This document shows positions 44,369 through 56,605 of a stretch of DNA of 64,000 nucleotides, one piece after another. The notes beneath the pieces were generated by a model, which was not told the origin of the DNA, searched no databases, and saw nothing but the letters and a program-made list of their open reading frames with translations. The position numbers were made by a program, and so were the translations under genes. The stretch is taken from positions 409,214 through 473,213 of the forward strand of contig PJEW03000014.1 of NCBI GenBank assembly GCA_002900995.3. The letters are read 5' to 3'. The stretch comes from Ganoderma boninense. Taxonomy: Eukaryota > Basidiomycota > Agaricomycetes > Polyporales > Polyporaceae. Within the stretch, counting starts at the first letter, position 1, and every line of letters begins with the position of its first letter.

Positions 44369-47300
44369 CTACCGCCTAGCATCAATATATCTCCAACAAG
44401 TAACGATTAAACGGGATATACCACATAATAGAGAAGGTGGAAGTGAACATGGCGCCGGCCTTGTAATGGGACTGGAGGGGATGGTGGTATTCTTCAAAAG
44501 GCCCATGAGGTCGTCGACGGCGATAACATGACCTGTGAAGTCACGGGAATAATCGGGATCACCTCAAAGATAAGACAAGGCTTGAAGGAGATCGTACTGT
44601 AACCTGGATCGGAAGCATGGGAAACAGGCAAAGCACAGATGAACGAACGGAGCGCGTCCGGCAGCTGAACATGCTTGTCCACCTTTTTCTCCGCTTCCAA
44701 TTGACCTCGCGAAAACGCAAGTTCGTCTCGCGCCCCCAATGGCGATCTATCCGTACCGTTGGTATTCCGGCCCATCGTGCCGCGGTTGGTCGATCGCGCC
44801 CGCTTTGACGGGTGGTCGCACAACTCGTCGTGTCTTCGGCTGTCTGGTGACGAACGGCGCTTAGAAAAAGACGACCCCAGGATGGGTGCAGCTTGCTTGA
44901 TATCAGTTTCTGGAAGCTTAGACTTGAGGACGTCTGAGAAACCGACACTGCGACTGCTGATGAGAGCCCCGCCGCCGCCGAGCACAAACCCTAGGTCGCG
45001 CGTCGCGATCAAGTCGACATGACCAAACTTGTGGCGTTCTGCAAAACGCTTGATCGGAGGATCTGGGAAACGATATAACGGAAAGATTCGATGAGACCCT
45101 TGGTTGATTGCGCACCGTTTGGGTATAGATCCGCCATCCGCTTCTCGAGCGCGTATACAGCCGCGAGATCACCATATTGGTATTGATACTTCGCCCAGCA
45201 CTCCCACAGAGGACGTGCCTCCATAGCTGAGAAGGTCTGGCCTACGCGCTCGAGCACTACTTCTGCATCTTTGTAAGTACTATAGGTCAGCTCAAGGGAA
45301 GAAATACACAGGAAGAGGGCACACTTTTCTCATCGTTGACGGAGATGAGGAATCCAAGGTAGTGCAGCATAAATTCAGCCTGGGCGCCATACCGTCCCAA
45401 GGCATCCTCAAAGACTTGCTTCGCAGATGAGATGTCCTTGTTCCCGCAGTGGTATTCCATAAAAGCTAGAAAGTGTGGAATCAGGAACGGACCAGACGAA
45501 ACGGATAACAGCGTACCTGCAGCTTCGTGGACTTCCCACGGTGTCCAGCGAACTGAACGGGCCTTGTTGAAGATATTCCGAGCAGAGGTGATCCCTTCGG
45601 CACGCCGCGCGAACCGGATATAGCTGATCCACACAGTCCCGTATTCAGTCCGCTTGTCGTTCAACCCCTTGTTTTGCAGCGCCTTCTCGCTCGAAGCTTC
45701 AGTGATAGTCGAATGGTGCAATAGTGTGGTCTGAGATGAGACAGCGACAACCGGAGTGCCGTTTTGTTTCTGCCCTTGGGCCTGCTGCTGGGTCATGATA
45801 GAAGGGCTATTTCCGGTTGACGAGTTCAAGTTAGATGCACTCACTGCCCTGTTCTCGAGTATGTCGAGGTCCTTGTGAAGCTTCTCGAGGAATTTGGTAT
45901 AGATCGCGTGGACTTCCGCAGGTTTACCTCGGGACTCGAGAGCTTCACAGTACGCGAAATTAAGGACAAAACTGTGAAAAGTTTGGGTTCAGCATAACAA
46001 ATGATGCGACAAATCTACATTCTACACTTACCTGGAGGGGTTAGCATCCACGCCCGCCCCGAGAAGCCATAAGGCTTCCTCTATCAGACCGACGCTCTTC
46101 AACCATGCATAGGCCATGAACCTACAGCAGATAACGTAAGCAATGTATTCCAATGTTCGAGTGCAAAAATGACGCACCAAATCTCAGGGTAGAACCTCAT
46201 GCGCATCGTTGCCTTCCTATACGCACTCCGCACACGCTGAATCAACGCACTCTGATTCCCTTCCTCTATTTCGAGAGGGTTTCCTTCTTCCCATTTCAGG
46301 TAGAGCCGCCACCCAGTTACAAGAGCCTTCTCTTCTGGAGTGAATGTCGGGGGACGGGGCAGCCAGATGGCTGAGCGACGATTGATGTCTGTGATAGGCG
46401 GGAAGAACACGATCGAGTGTCTGCGAAGCTGATCGAAAACAACGCGTGCTCGCATGTGATTTGCTTGCAAATATGAGAGGACCTTCGTGTCCTGCGCCAT
46501 GAGTAGAATGGTGCAGATTTATGTCAGGGAAGACATGAAAAGCGGAGCCAGCAGAGTAGTACACTGACCCTGTTGCTGTCTTTCTCGAAGGATTGGTAAT
46601 CTTCCCATAGTCTCTTGATGTTCTCCATGGGGATTTGAACTGCTTGTTGGTAAGCTCTGCGAATGGCGTCCACATTTGGCTCATCTTGCCAGCCCAATGG
46701 AGTTGTGGTCTATAAGCGCACTCAGTACATCTCTAGTCAGGAACCACACAGCATCCGACCAGACACAAATATGAGAAATACACAGGAGTCGAACCGAGTA
46801 TGCCGACACATATCATTGGCAGACCAAGAAAAACGAATCGGTGCGAACGCCCTCGAACATACGATACACACCTTGTGGTCCTTGAGGAAGTTGATATAAT
46901 CTTCCCAGATTTCGAAACTATCATGCTCACCGCCAACAAGTTCCAGCGCGAAGTCGTAGCATTTTCCAATCACCGCACGCGCATCAGGACCGGTCTTCAT
47001 TCGCCTGGGCATGGACATTAGACGGCGGCAGGCAACTTGCATGGACTATATCATCGCACCTGACGAAGGTAAGATAGAGCTTGAGGACATCCACGGACGG
47101 CACAGCTTTCAGCAAAAATTTCTCGAAAAGGTCCTCAGCGTAGCCGAAATATGACGGGTCGTTTACAAAATGGCGGAGATAGGATATCTGAATGGACGGC
47201 TACGTCTTTGGGTTAGACCGCCATACGACAGAAATACTGCGGAGATTCTGACAGTATTAGGATATGTCTCAAGCATGAGTTCGTAGGCATGCTTGATCTT

Positions 47301-47627
47301 CTCAATGTCGCCGGATGTCTCCGCAAGGTCAACCAGCTTCATCCAATTGTCAGCGTCGACAGGTTTTCTGCGCAGTTCCTCACGCAGCAGGTTCCATTTC
47401 AATTGAAGCGGAGTAGGGTCGATCGTCGGGGCGTCTCGAAGTTGCGGCGGACCTTGATCATTGCGTTCAGTGGGTATTGATGACGGTCGGGAGGCTGCGG
47501 TGTCCATAACGGTGGAGGACTCTTGGAGTCGACGAAGGGAGGCGGACAGATGGGGCGTGAGCTCTTCCGGACGTCGAAAACTACTTCCCGCAGCATTCTC
47601 GATCATAGGTCTAGGTGATAAGGTCAT
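44369..47627 (-). CDS. RNA14: mRNA 3'-end-processing protein RNA14 (CstF-77 homologue)
   Basis: RNA14 is the HAT-repeat scaffold of cleavage factor IA (CstF in animals), acting in nuclear pre-mRNA cleavage and polyadenylation. Here the ATG at 47627 (MTLSPRPM) starts a Ser/Pro-rich lead, then HAT repeats: DADNWMKLVDLAETSGDIEK, FEIWEDYINFLKDHK, VQIPMENIKRLWEDYQSFEK, GWRLYLKWEEGNPLEIEEG, LNFAYCEALESRGKPAEVHA, WISYIRFARRAEGITSARNI, AFMEYHCGNKDISSAKQVFE, ARPLWECWAKYQYQYGDLAA. The motif ADLYPN joins DPPIKRFAERHKF across a GTGCGC...CCCAG intron, then comes RDLGF. The C-terminal third is disordered and charged, as in the family, and ends with DYSRDFTG, VIAVDDLMGLLKN. About ten introns of 50-110 nt. 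The last exon and stop (44369-44371) are less certain. Single-copy housekeeping gene, minus strand. Confidence 0.92.
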
Positions 47628-47967
47628 AGATGGTGGCGGGCAAGAGCAAGAGATCAACGAGGGATCAACTTACACATCGCAACCAGGGAAACGGCAGTGT
47701 TTGTCGCCGATTGGCACGGCGCTCCGTTCAAGCCAGTCACGCGCTGTCACGCGTCATCTTTAATAGTACCGGACGGACTTCTCGGACCAATTCGGGTGTA
47801 AAGCTGTGATATTTCCCCCGTCCCTTGATGAAGGAAACCGGAACATATTGAACAACGATGTCAGTATTAGCGGCAAATGGGCTCTCGACGTCCACAACGA
47901 GCGCCAATACTACTGCCGTCGAATACGGGCAAGTGCTCTCCTATGAATGCCTTCTGCGAAAGCGCAC

Positions 47968-49136
47968 TCAGTAAACCATCTGACATTCGACGAGAGGACA
48001 ATGTCGATAGATAGCGGTACTCACATTCCATGACAGACACTCACGGAGACGGAGTTCGCGCCCCTGGAGCAACCCCCTTCCTCGCAGCCGGAGGGGATGG
48101 AGATTAGTGTTCTCGACTGCGATGGGGGCGAGCACCAATCTGACGATCTGACGAAGGTAGGGGTGCTGACCGAAGAGAAGAGCTACGCTGCGCTCCAGGC
48201 GGCGCAATTGAGGAACTCGCAAGGCCAGCAGATGCTGAATGATGGTGATGATGCATCCCGTGAACACATCTGGATTTTACCCTACTGTACACGTCATGAT
48301 CCCAATCTCATGCTACTGTACCCTTGTCCCTTATGCCAATGAATTCCTTTGTAAAAATAGGGCTGAGATCGAGATCAAGCACTCACCATCAGGTCCCATC
48401 GGGAAAATATCATCCTGACTGAAACATCTTCACAAGTTCCTCGGGCGTAGCTTCGACACGACGACCTGGTGCGCCCACTCCTCGGGAAATCTCTTTCCAC
48501 CTACGCCAGCCTCTATGAGTTGCCGACCTCGTGCCGCTTACCCTGTGCGTTGAGAGGCTTCCACCTTGAGCTGCCGCACAACGGCGTGCTTGTTCACTGC
48601 TGCGTGTAGATATATTCATTTGTGTACAATTAATTTGAAGTTTGGAATGTCGTGGGAAAGACTAGAACAGACGTACAGAGCACAGGCCTATTGCAGAGCT
48701 TGTTGACGGTGTAGAGCTCACCGTATTGGTTGCGCGGGTCATTCATCAAGGGAGACAGGCTTGCCGGCTGCGCACAGTGCACATAAGCGTTCTCAACCTT
48801 GCCTCCCGTAGCAAATACCACTCACCTAGGACCTGTCGTACGCAAACACCCTGGAGAAATCCTTTGGGGTGCCCATCTACACGGAGGGCTGGCCGTCTTC
48901 ACCCGAGTCGTAAGAGCCCCACGGGGAGGGATGGTAAGGACTGCGCAGCTCGACGAGCATCGCGTTCATCTGCGAGAACTATCGCATCAGACAGAGTGCG
49001 TTATGAGGCTTGAGGTACGCAGGGCGCGCGTGAAGCATGGGCAGATGCCTGCGCACCTTCGTCCTGAGGAGCGCGGTAAAGGGCAAGGAGAACGAAGAGT
49101 GGAATAACTTGCAGTGGGTGGGTAGCGACCCGACAT
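47968..49136 (-). CDS. hypothetical multi-exon gene (boundaries uncertain)
   Basis: Minus-strand coding-like pieces in order: a start at 49136 (MSGRYPPTASYSTLRSP); MNAMLVELRSPYHPSPWGS and TPKDFSRVFAYDRS (48990-48830); VENAYVHCAQPASLSPLMND with YGELYTVNKLCNRP (48800-48680); WKEISRGVGAPGRRVEATPE (about 48480); DDIFPMGPD (48410); and a Leu/Arg-rich segment LLALRVPQLRRLERSVALLF (48250-48020) ending at a GTGAGT donor. Several GTGAGT/GTACGT donors separate them. In my reading stops fall between some pieces, so introns remain to be placed. No domain recognised. Confidence 0.35.
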
Positions 49137-49285
49137 CGTAGATCTACAAATATTGAGATATTGGTTCCAATATCCATGCGTACGGGGGGAGAAAATGCAG
49201 CGATAGAAGTGGAGCAAGGGCTTGCGGGGGCGTGGAGGGGCTACGGAAGAAAAACGCGCCTCGAGCCGCTTCACATCATGTACCG

Positions 49286-49804
49286 CTAGTCTCCGTCGCT
49301 GATGAGCTCATTTGTGATGTACTGGACGAGGTAGCTGTTCTCGAGAGAGGCTTTGAGGCGGCCGGTGACTTTGTTCAGCTTGTCCCAGATGAGCAAGCGC
49401 GACCGGCGGGAAAGATAAGGAAGTTAGTGCGCTATGTCAGTCAGCATTGCGCATCGCTCTCCCGAACAATTGACTATACCATCGACGGGGCTGTGTTGCC
49501 ACTGCAAGTGCTTGAAACCGAACCGCCGAATCCAGATAGCTGCACCACATTGTTAAGCAGTAAGTAGAGACAGAGACAGAGGTTCGAGAGTAGAAGTTGG
49601 CCGGCCACGGCAAGCTCAGACGATCGAGGTCATAAGCGCGCAAGCACGTGCATCGGGTAGCCCATCTAACACCTGGCTTTGAGGACATCTCGCCGGAGCA
49701 TCATACCTCTCTCTGAAGTCTCGCCTCGCACAACGCAATCGCGGCCATACGTTCCCGCGTTTAGAACGCCGGAAGGCACGGGCGACATTCCGGATAGTGT
49801 TCAT
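49286..49804 (-). CDS. small hypothetical protein, several exons
   Basis: A basic N-terminus (MNTIRNVARAFRRSKRGNVW, ATG at 49804) is followed by a GTATGA donor. A middle exon encodes WIRRFGFKHLQWQHSPVDG (about 49530). The last exon, after a CTAAC branch-like site, reads LNKVTGRLKASLENSYLVQY and ends NELISDGD plus stop (49286-49288). The Arg-rich start would suit a mitochondrial presequence, but this is only a possibility. Family not recognised. Confidence 0.4.
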
Positions 49805-50640
49805 GACCGTACGCCCACTATATCGTCCTTGCTCTTATTTTTCATGCTTACTCCCCATGGTACTACAGAAGACACGGAATCGGAATTTGGCATGTATGAT
49901 TTCTCCCTGCGTATCTTCGAGTCTTTGAGGTTTCATGCTTCAAAGCAGAACCTTCCGCGGCTATGCGATTCACGGGAATATGCTCATGGCAATCTCGCAT
50001 TTCTTGAAACTCTTTGACGGAATATGTGGCTTTTATACTGGGACTTCAAGTTTGCTATTGATTGTTGCCCTTGATATGACAAGGCGGATGTTGTAGCTGG
50101 CCATGGTGTTCCTGTTCCAATTTTCAATTATCCTTCTCTTTCTCGAAGGCCATCCCTGGGCAGTGCGGGATTGATACCGCCGCAGTCTGTCCCCCCGAGA
50201 ACTCCTGTAGTTGGGTTATGCATGTAAATGATCTCTACCCCCCACTCCTCCACCCCTGACGATTGCGCCCATGTCGACAAGGCTATCATTCATTCGCTCC
50301 CCGAGGCCTTCGCTGCCTGTCTGACTCACGACGCTCCTGTCTCTTCTCTTTTCGCGGAGAAGGTATTGGCCGTTCGTGTGAGGGGATCTCATCCAAGCCT
50401 GTTGTTATACGCCGTGCCTCTTTCGCAATACCTCCTGAAATTTGTCCACAAGCCATTAGGTTTGTTAAGTATTCAGCAATGCGCGGAAGTACAGAAACCT
50501 CCCTTCGTTTAGCGACAGCTCCTATATGTACCCGCAACCGCTTCCGTTCATCGGTCGCCATGGGTTTGCGTCTCATGGAATTAAGTCGCGGTATGTACGG
50601 TGATGTGCAACGCGTGCACGTGCACGCGTAGCCTATCGCG
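49805..50640. other. no supported gene; plus-strand fragments
   Basis: Two short plus-strand open segments (GTTEDTESEFGMYDFSLRIF near 49860; DKAIIHSLPEAFAACLTHDA near 50275) look protein-like but do not join into a gene. They could be remnants. Confidence 0.3.
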
Positions 50641-50642
50641 TC

Positions 50643-51370
50643 ATGTCCGACTTAGCGCCCTCCAACTTAACCTCGAACTACCGTCCCGCCTCTCGCCGTC
50701 CTCCTCCTCCTCCTCCATCCGGATGCCATTCCCTTGCATACCCGTCGCCATTCCTTCGCAAGCCCGTCGGACCCCCGCCGTCAGGCCCCGACGACGCCTC
50801 TATCGCACCGCACCCGACCCACACCGCCTCGCGTTCTCAAGACCAGTGCGGCCCGCCAACTAACACCCCGTCGGGCCTCTCCGCCCTTGCTACTCACGGT
50901 TTTCGGCTTCATTGGCTTCATATCGCACGTACCATACTCGTTCTGTACTCACCCGTCTTGTTTCAGTTGTTTATCGCGCGGACTCGTCTTTACGCGGACT
51001 CCCGCCATCGCGTTTGTATTTAGGATCGATTAGTGGACTCGAAATATTCAGCTTCGCTCACCCTCTCGCATCGCACCGTGTGCTCTCGTCTCGTCTCCCG
51101 CATCGTCCTCGTCTCCTGCATCGTCCTCGTCTCACGCATCGTCCTCGTCCACCGCGTTACCCCGTCTTCGAACCCCGCGCTGCTCATTCCGGTTTACGGC
51201 TTTACAGGAGTCTATCCTACCCCGGATCGCCTGTCTCCGGGCCCCTTCCACCTCTTCCTCCTCTCTTCCTCCCCTTCGCGCACGCTCGAACGAGCTCGCG
51301 ACGTGTTCCCCTCGCCCACAAGTCTGCCCTTCTCCCGGGGGTTAGCGTCACATCAACGGATACATCGCTG
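50643..51370 (+). CDS. Pro/Ser-rich hypothetical sequence, possibly decayed
   Basis: ATG at 50643 (MSDLAPSNLTSNYRPASRRP) begins a Pro/Ser-rich stretch of about 90 codons of normal-looking low-complexity protein; after about 50920 the coding potential moves between frames. The following 200 bp contain the 18-bp tandem repeat. No splice sites convincingly rescue a single frame. Confidence 0.25.
51092..51154 (+). repeat. 18-bp tandem repeat, 3.5 units
   Basis: Units CGTCTCCCGCATCGTCCT, CGTCTCCTGCATCGTCCT and CGTCTCACGCATCGTCCT stand back to back and a partial fourth follows. Differences are limited to two adjacent positions. In one frame it encodes a six-residue repeat. Confidence 0.9.
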
Positions 51371-54300
51371 TTGAGGAGAAGACACAAGGCCCTATCTTCC
51401 TCGGGGATGTCTGGCTCTCCCCCAAGTATTACGGCGTTGTGCTCTCAACACCTCGAAGGTCTCCTGAGAGTCTCAGATCCTCGTTCTCATCGAGGAAGTG
51501 GGCGGTCGGTCGTAGATCAAGCTGGACAGTTGACATCCGAGCGTACATGGCGAGAACTAAGTCCTTGTGCCGCGCTTAGGAAGTCTGTGGTGTGCTGTGG
51601 TTGCTGGAGTCGGCATTTCGCGAGTAGAGCAATATATGATTCTTGGGGTACGAAGAGTCCCAGAGACGCGGTGGGAAAGAACGTGGGGTCTGAACGGCGA
51701 ACCCGGCAAATAAAACCTAAAAGAGAAGCGAGACAGTCAGGCAGGCTCGCTCGGGAACATGTCGAGAACGAGGGCACGCAACAAGGGGCGGGCGGATACA
51801 GAAGAGACAGCTCCGCGACAGCAACCAGGAGGATGACCGGATGGAAGTGTCAGACGATAAGACGAATAGAAGGCATGTGCGCGTCAGGGGCCAGCCTGAG
51901 CCCCAACATTCGAAGCGAAGAAGTGCACGGGGGGTAGGTTCACCTTTATTGTGCATCGTACTTCAGGTTGAACAATATAGTGCAACATCGCCTATTGGAA
52001 ATGTTGTTTGGCCTCTAACCTTCGTATAATCTCCATTACAATTCCGAGGTTGTGACTCCATACTATAATCGTCCCTCTAGTCGTAATGAGAAGTCTGTTC
52101 ATGAAGATTCGTCAATTATCACTCACAGCACCGTGCCAGAACCGAACATCAAGCTTCCACCTTCACGTCCAGCTCGCTGTCAACGCAATCTACAAGTAGC
52201 GAGGCCCAAGATGAGCACCGCGCACGCTCCCTGGAAAATTACAATCAACATGACACTCTCGCATCCACGTTGACAAGAGCCACAGCGCGAGACACCTACA
52301 AGGAGGAGTATGAGGGCGCGAGAAGAACGAGCTGCCGTCTGTCCGCATCGTCAACGGCTCGCGTGTCGTCGATGACCATGAGGAGTTCCGCATGCCGAAA
52401 TCGCGATATTTTCAGGACCACGAGACAAAGAAGTATCAGAAAACAGCGATAACGCACCCATATGATTGCAAAGAGCATGCCGGACTCCAGTATCCGAATA
52501 AAGTGCCGCGCGGCGGTCACATCCGTAGTCTTCTCGGGCTGCACTCTCCTGCACCACACATACGACGCATATATATATTACGCACGCATGTTCGCCACTA
52601 CGCACCGCACGCGTGAGCAACTACCGACTACAGGGCGGGAGATGAAGGGAGGGAAGAAAATGGCGACGCAAGCCTATTGAGGGTCGTCATCGCGAGGTAT
52701 AAAGGATGAATGCAAGCGTATCTTACATGGAGAGCCAGCACACCGCGGTGCCGTTGGACAACAGCTGGGAGTTGTTCTCGTTGGATTTGGGCCAGGACTG
52801 CTCTGCCGTTGAGCGGGGGACTCCAATTGAGTAAAGCGAGGCATAGTGTCAACGAGCGAGGGAAATCGCCGAGGGTGGGGTTAGGCGTATGATCCCGGTC
52901 CAGAATTTGCGTCTTGTGGAATAGGGTGACAAGCACGGCGATGGCGTAGGTAGCCGCTCTCGCATACAGCCGCCACCGTTGTTTCGAAATAGCTAAGTTT
53001 GGAGGTTGGGTAGGGTCCGGTGAGCCTGAGGTAGGTCGAGTTTGATTAAGTAGGGTTAGGCGGTTCTGGCGGGTTCTCGCCTGCCCTAAAGAGAGAGATG
53101 ACTAAGTCCTCCCTCTCACATCATGTCCTTGTTATGTAATGGAGCATTGATAATGATATTAATGGCGTTACTTATGCTCTTTCCGCTTCTCGTCGTAGCA
53201 GCTGTTGAGTGTTGTAGCCTCGAGAACCCTCTGCCTCCCCGTGCAGCCGTGCTCGCTCCTCAACGTTCAACACCTTGATCCCGGTTCTCTCTGCTCAGAT
53301 AAACCTGAACATTTCTCTGAGCTATGGCCGTTCACCACACCGCTATCTACGTCGCTGGAACCCAGATTGCGATCGCCCTTGTCGAGGGGGAGGAGGGAGA
53401 GCGAATTGCGTTCGTGTAGGACAACTGGGGAGTAGGAAACGTTCACGAGGGATCACAAGAGCCACGTAACAGGGCAATAGGTATGTGCCCGTCTCGACCA
53501 ATAGGGGTGGTCAGTGCTACCAGGGTGGTGGATACAGAGTCGATTTATTGTCGATGAATCCGCATGGAATCCCGCGGATGCTCTGATCACCCCGAGTGCG
53601 GAAAGTGAATTTTGGGTGGATTCCGAAATGGATCCTGGATCGCGTTTGTGACTTGGTTGGCTGATGAGTGTTGATGCAGGGGAACAGCCCTCTCGCAAAC
53701 GGCTCTTGCAGTGGGCGATCCCCGACACAGGCGGTGGTCAGCACGACCCTCTACCGCGCATTTCCGGGAAACTTCGTCTTCGATAAAGAGGAAACTGCCG
53801 ACCTGCGGATGAAATCTGGCGGCGGAGGGACGGGCGACCGATTATCGGACGCCGCTGGTCTGAGCAGCCACAATGGGCGCAGGGCAGGATGTAAGTACTC
53901 CGCTTTGTCTCGTGATTGCCCCCTTCCATCCCAATACTGGGAAAGTCCGCCTTGCATGTCTATTGCCGACGTCGCTGTATGCGTTCCAGGCGCGTTCAAT
54001 CTCTTATATGGGGCTTACAAGACGTGATAGACGTATACCCTAAAGCTTGGTTCCTACTTCGTTACAAAGATGTGTTTCTACAGTCGGGAGATTGCACACA
54101 CTTGCCTTCCATAGTAAGGAACCGCATTCCCTGTACCGATGGACCAATGCCACAGACCTCGCTAACTAATGTTCACAACAGGCATGTGGACCCTCGACGC
54201 TCGGGTCGGGAAGTGAGGAAGACGCGAAGCGGGAACGGCGCATGCTGGACACATGAAATTAGTATTCGCAAGAGTTTGGGGACTAGCTCCACGGTATGGG

Positions 54301-55650
54301 TCCGTGCACTCGTCGACAGCACCGACGACGACAAAGACTCTCAGTTGCCTGCTGTCGATCTGGCTGACAAGCTTCTCGACGAGGTTCGCACCCTCGTACT
54401 TCATCTGCTAGTGCTTTCCGTGCGTCAGGTGCTCTCGAGCAGCGTTGACGATAGGTTTCCGCAGGGAAGACTGAGCATGGGCCAGCTGATATGCGAGGGT
54501 GGGGAAGAACAGACGTCGACGGCACCACCCGCTTCCTCCGCGAGGAGCAACACACCACCTCCCTCGCGCTTCTCGTTAACGCACGCGCCCAGGTCAGCCT
54601 CATGGGCCGGAAAAATACCGCCGTCTCCGACTACTCGGACTTGCGCGCGCGCGATTTCGATGTTAACGATCCCGACATCCATGCCGGAGACGCTGAACTT
54701 TGGAGTCGCATGCGAGGGGATGGTGCTGGCGCTGGCGGGCACCGGTGTGGATGGCGAGCTAGGCGTTGCACTGCTTGCTGGTGTGTGGCGACGTTCGTGA
54801 CCTGAGGATGCCGGCGGGGACGGTGTACAGCGAAAAGATTTGGGTTCGTAGCTGCACACATTTTGTTGACTGACAAGGTTGGAACTTTGGTGTTGACTTG
54901 CTTGGCAAGGACGTGCACGCAGAGGTGATCGCGGGGGATTGAGCAGGTTCCGCCGGCAAGTATGTCATTCGCTGTTGTACACGTTGTATTCCTGCTAGCT
55001 CAATGCATTGGCTTGCTCCCGTTTGGCGGTTGTGCCTCCGTTTGGCGGTTGTCAGGACTACTGAGCAGGTTGTCCGACTTGAGAAGGCAGGCGACGACAA
55101 CTTCCGCCTTGTTCAATATCTTGCGAATCTTCCCTAGCTCGACGATTCACAATTCGCATGCAGTAGATGGAAGGGTGAATAAGTCGGACTCACTAGGCTT
55201 TGCAAGGCTCAATCACGCCGCGCCCATCGCCTGGGATTTTGACTCTGGGGCATGTCCCACTGTTGAATAGATCTGAGGTCCAACAGGGTGAATCAACGGG
55301 AGGTTGTGGGGTACTCGCTTGACTCACACCATGCGGATGGCGTCGAGGCTTAGGGTTCAGGGTGTGCCCCTTGTGGTAGTACTGGCTACTGCCGGACTGC
55401 GAAAATGAAGGGTTAAGGTGTGCATGGCCTTCATCCACCGAACGCCATTGGGTCTCGGAATGTCCTATATTCTGCAGTCAGCCAGATGTTTGCCTATCAA
55501 AGAAATGGAAAGGGTGCTCTCCGCTTTCTTCCCAGCACGTTCTCAATGTGATGTCGGTTCTGGAACGCTGGGGAACAGGGCAGACCACCTAAGGTTTGAC
55601 GTGAGAACCGAAACGCGAGTCGATGCATGCATGACCTTATCCTCGCGGTC
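51371..55650. other. largely unassigned; one coding-like block at 54300-54720
   Basis: No known family found over about 4 kb. Plus-strand 54491-54720 has good coding character (DVDGTTRFLREEQHTTSLAL, NARAQVSLMGRKNTAVSDYS, NDPDIHAGDAELWSRMRG) and is preceded at 54300-54450 by LPAVDLADKLLDEVRTLVLH in another frame. These may be exons of one plus-strand gene whose structure I could not settle. Minus-strand frames here are also open because of base composition. 52050-53600 appears intergenic. Confidence 0.35.
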
Positions 55651-55658
55651 GTCGATGC

Positions 55659-56241
55659 ATGTCTCCTCCCACTATGCTTGAGCCCCAAGCATTCCCTCCT
55701 CCAACAATGCGTAACCTCCCGTCCCCCTCCTCACACGGAACACGTCTTATTGGAAAATTTCCTTGCAAACCTCGTGGTACGTTGATTAACATTACGCCTT
55801 ATCAAGACTTAAACGTTCGTCTCGGAGACGCTGAGATGGTTGCAAAACGTACACGTGTCGGCGGGAGCGCCGTTCGCCGTATTCGAAAGAGGTTTTCGTC
55901 CTCAAAGAAGAGGTTGCAGGGGAAAACATGTAAGTTAGTCATCTCCATCCTCAGATAATGTCTCACTTGTGATTTTCCTTGCAATTGGAAATGTAGATAC
56001 TCGTTACCTTGAGCAAGCATTATACAGGAAGACTGCAAAAGATGTCGATGCCTACGGCGAGATGAGTTTGGTCAAGATGTACCGTCGAATGTGGGTTGAT
56101 GCCCAGCAACGTTTGCAAGACCTAGAGGAAGTTCTGGTGAACAATGTCTCGGATGACATCATCCTGCATCAGTGGCTGCCGCTGCATCCGAAGTTTCGTC
56201 AGGAAACCTGTGTTCGCACTGAGGGCACTGAGCGCCACTGA
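55659..56241 (+). CDS. hypothetical two-exon gene, 171 aa
   Basis: Exon 1 (55659-55929) and exon 2 (55997-56241) join in phase at GTAAGT...TGTAG (67-nt intron). The N-terminus is Pro/Ser-rich; the middle is strongly basic (RTRVGGSAVRRIRKRFSSSK). The C-terminal half is helical (YLEQALYRKTAKDVDAYGEM, YRRMWVDAQQRLQDLEEVLV) and ends ETCVRTEGTERH. No family recognised. Location just upstream of a decayed gag raises the possibility that it belongs to a retroelement-derived locus. Confidence 0.45.
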
Positions 56242-56605
56242 GGCAGTACAATTTAATCTCTCCCCGTGTGAGTCTCTAGCACTTGGCATAGTTCACAGCA
56301 ATAAATGACTTATTGTACAGCCATTCTAGGTCATCAGTAGCCCATATGCTAGTCTTGTACACCACCTCGCGATCGCAATGTCTATGTAACGGACGATGGC
56401 CTGATTAGTCATAGCTTACATAACCATAGATACATACTGCATGTACGAGGCGGTGAGGGCAGTCAGCTCTCACCACCCCACTAGCGTACCCGTCGCCCTG
56501 AATACTAGGACGTTGACGAGTCACGCCCGGGGCTCGAGAGAACCCACTCTAGTGTCTTTACATCTTTTTTAACTCGCTTTTGTCTTTAATTCTTGGCGAC
56601 ACTCT

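Noticed and set aside
45027..45090. A 17-nt intron in the RNA14 gene
   Set aside because: A normal GTGCGC...CCCAG intron of about 52 nt joins ADLYPN to DPPIKRF in phase and makes the tiny intron unnecessary.
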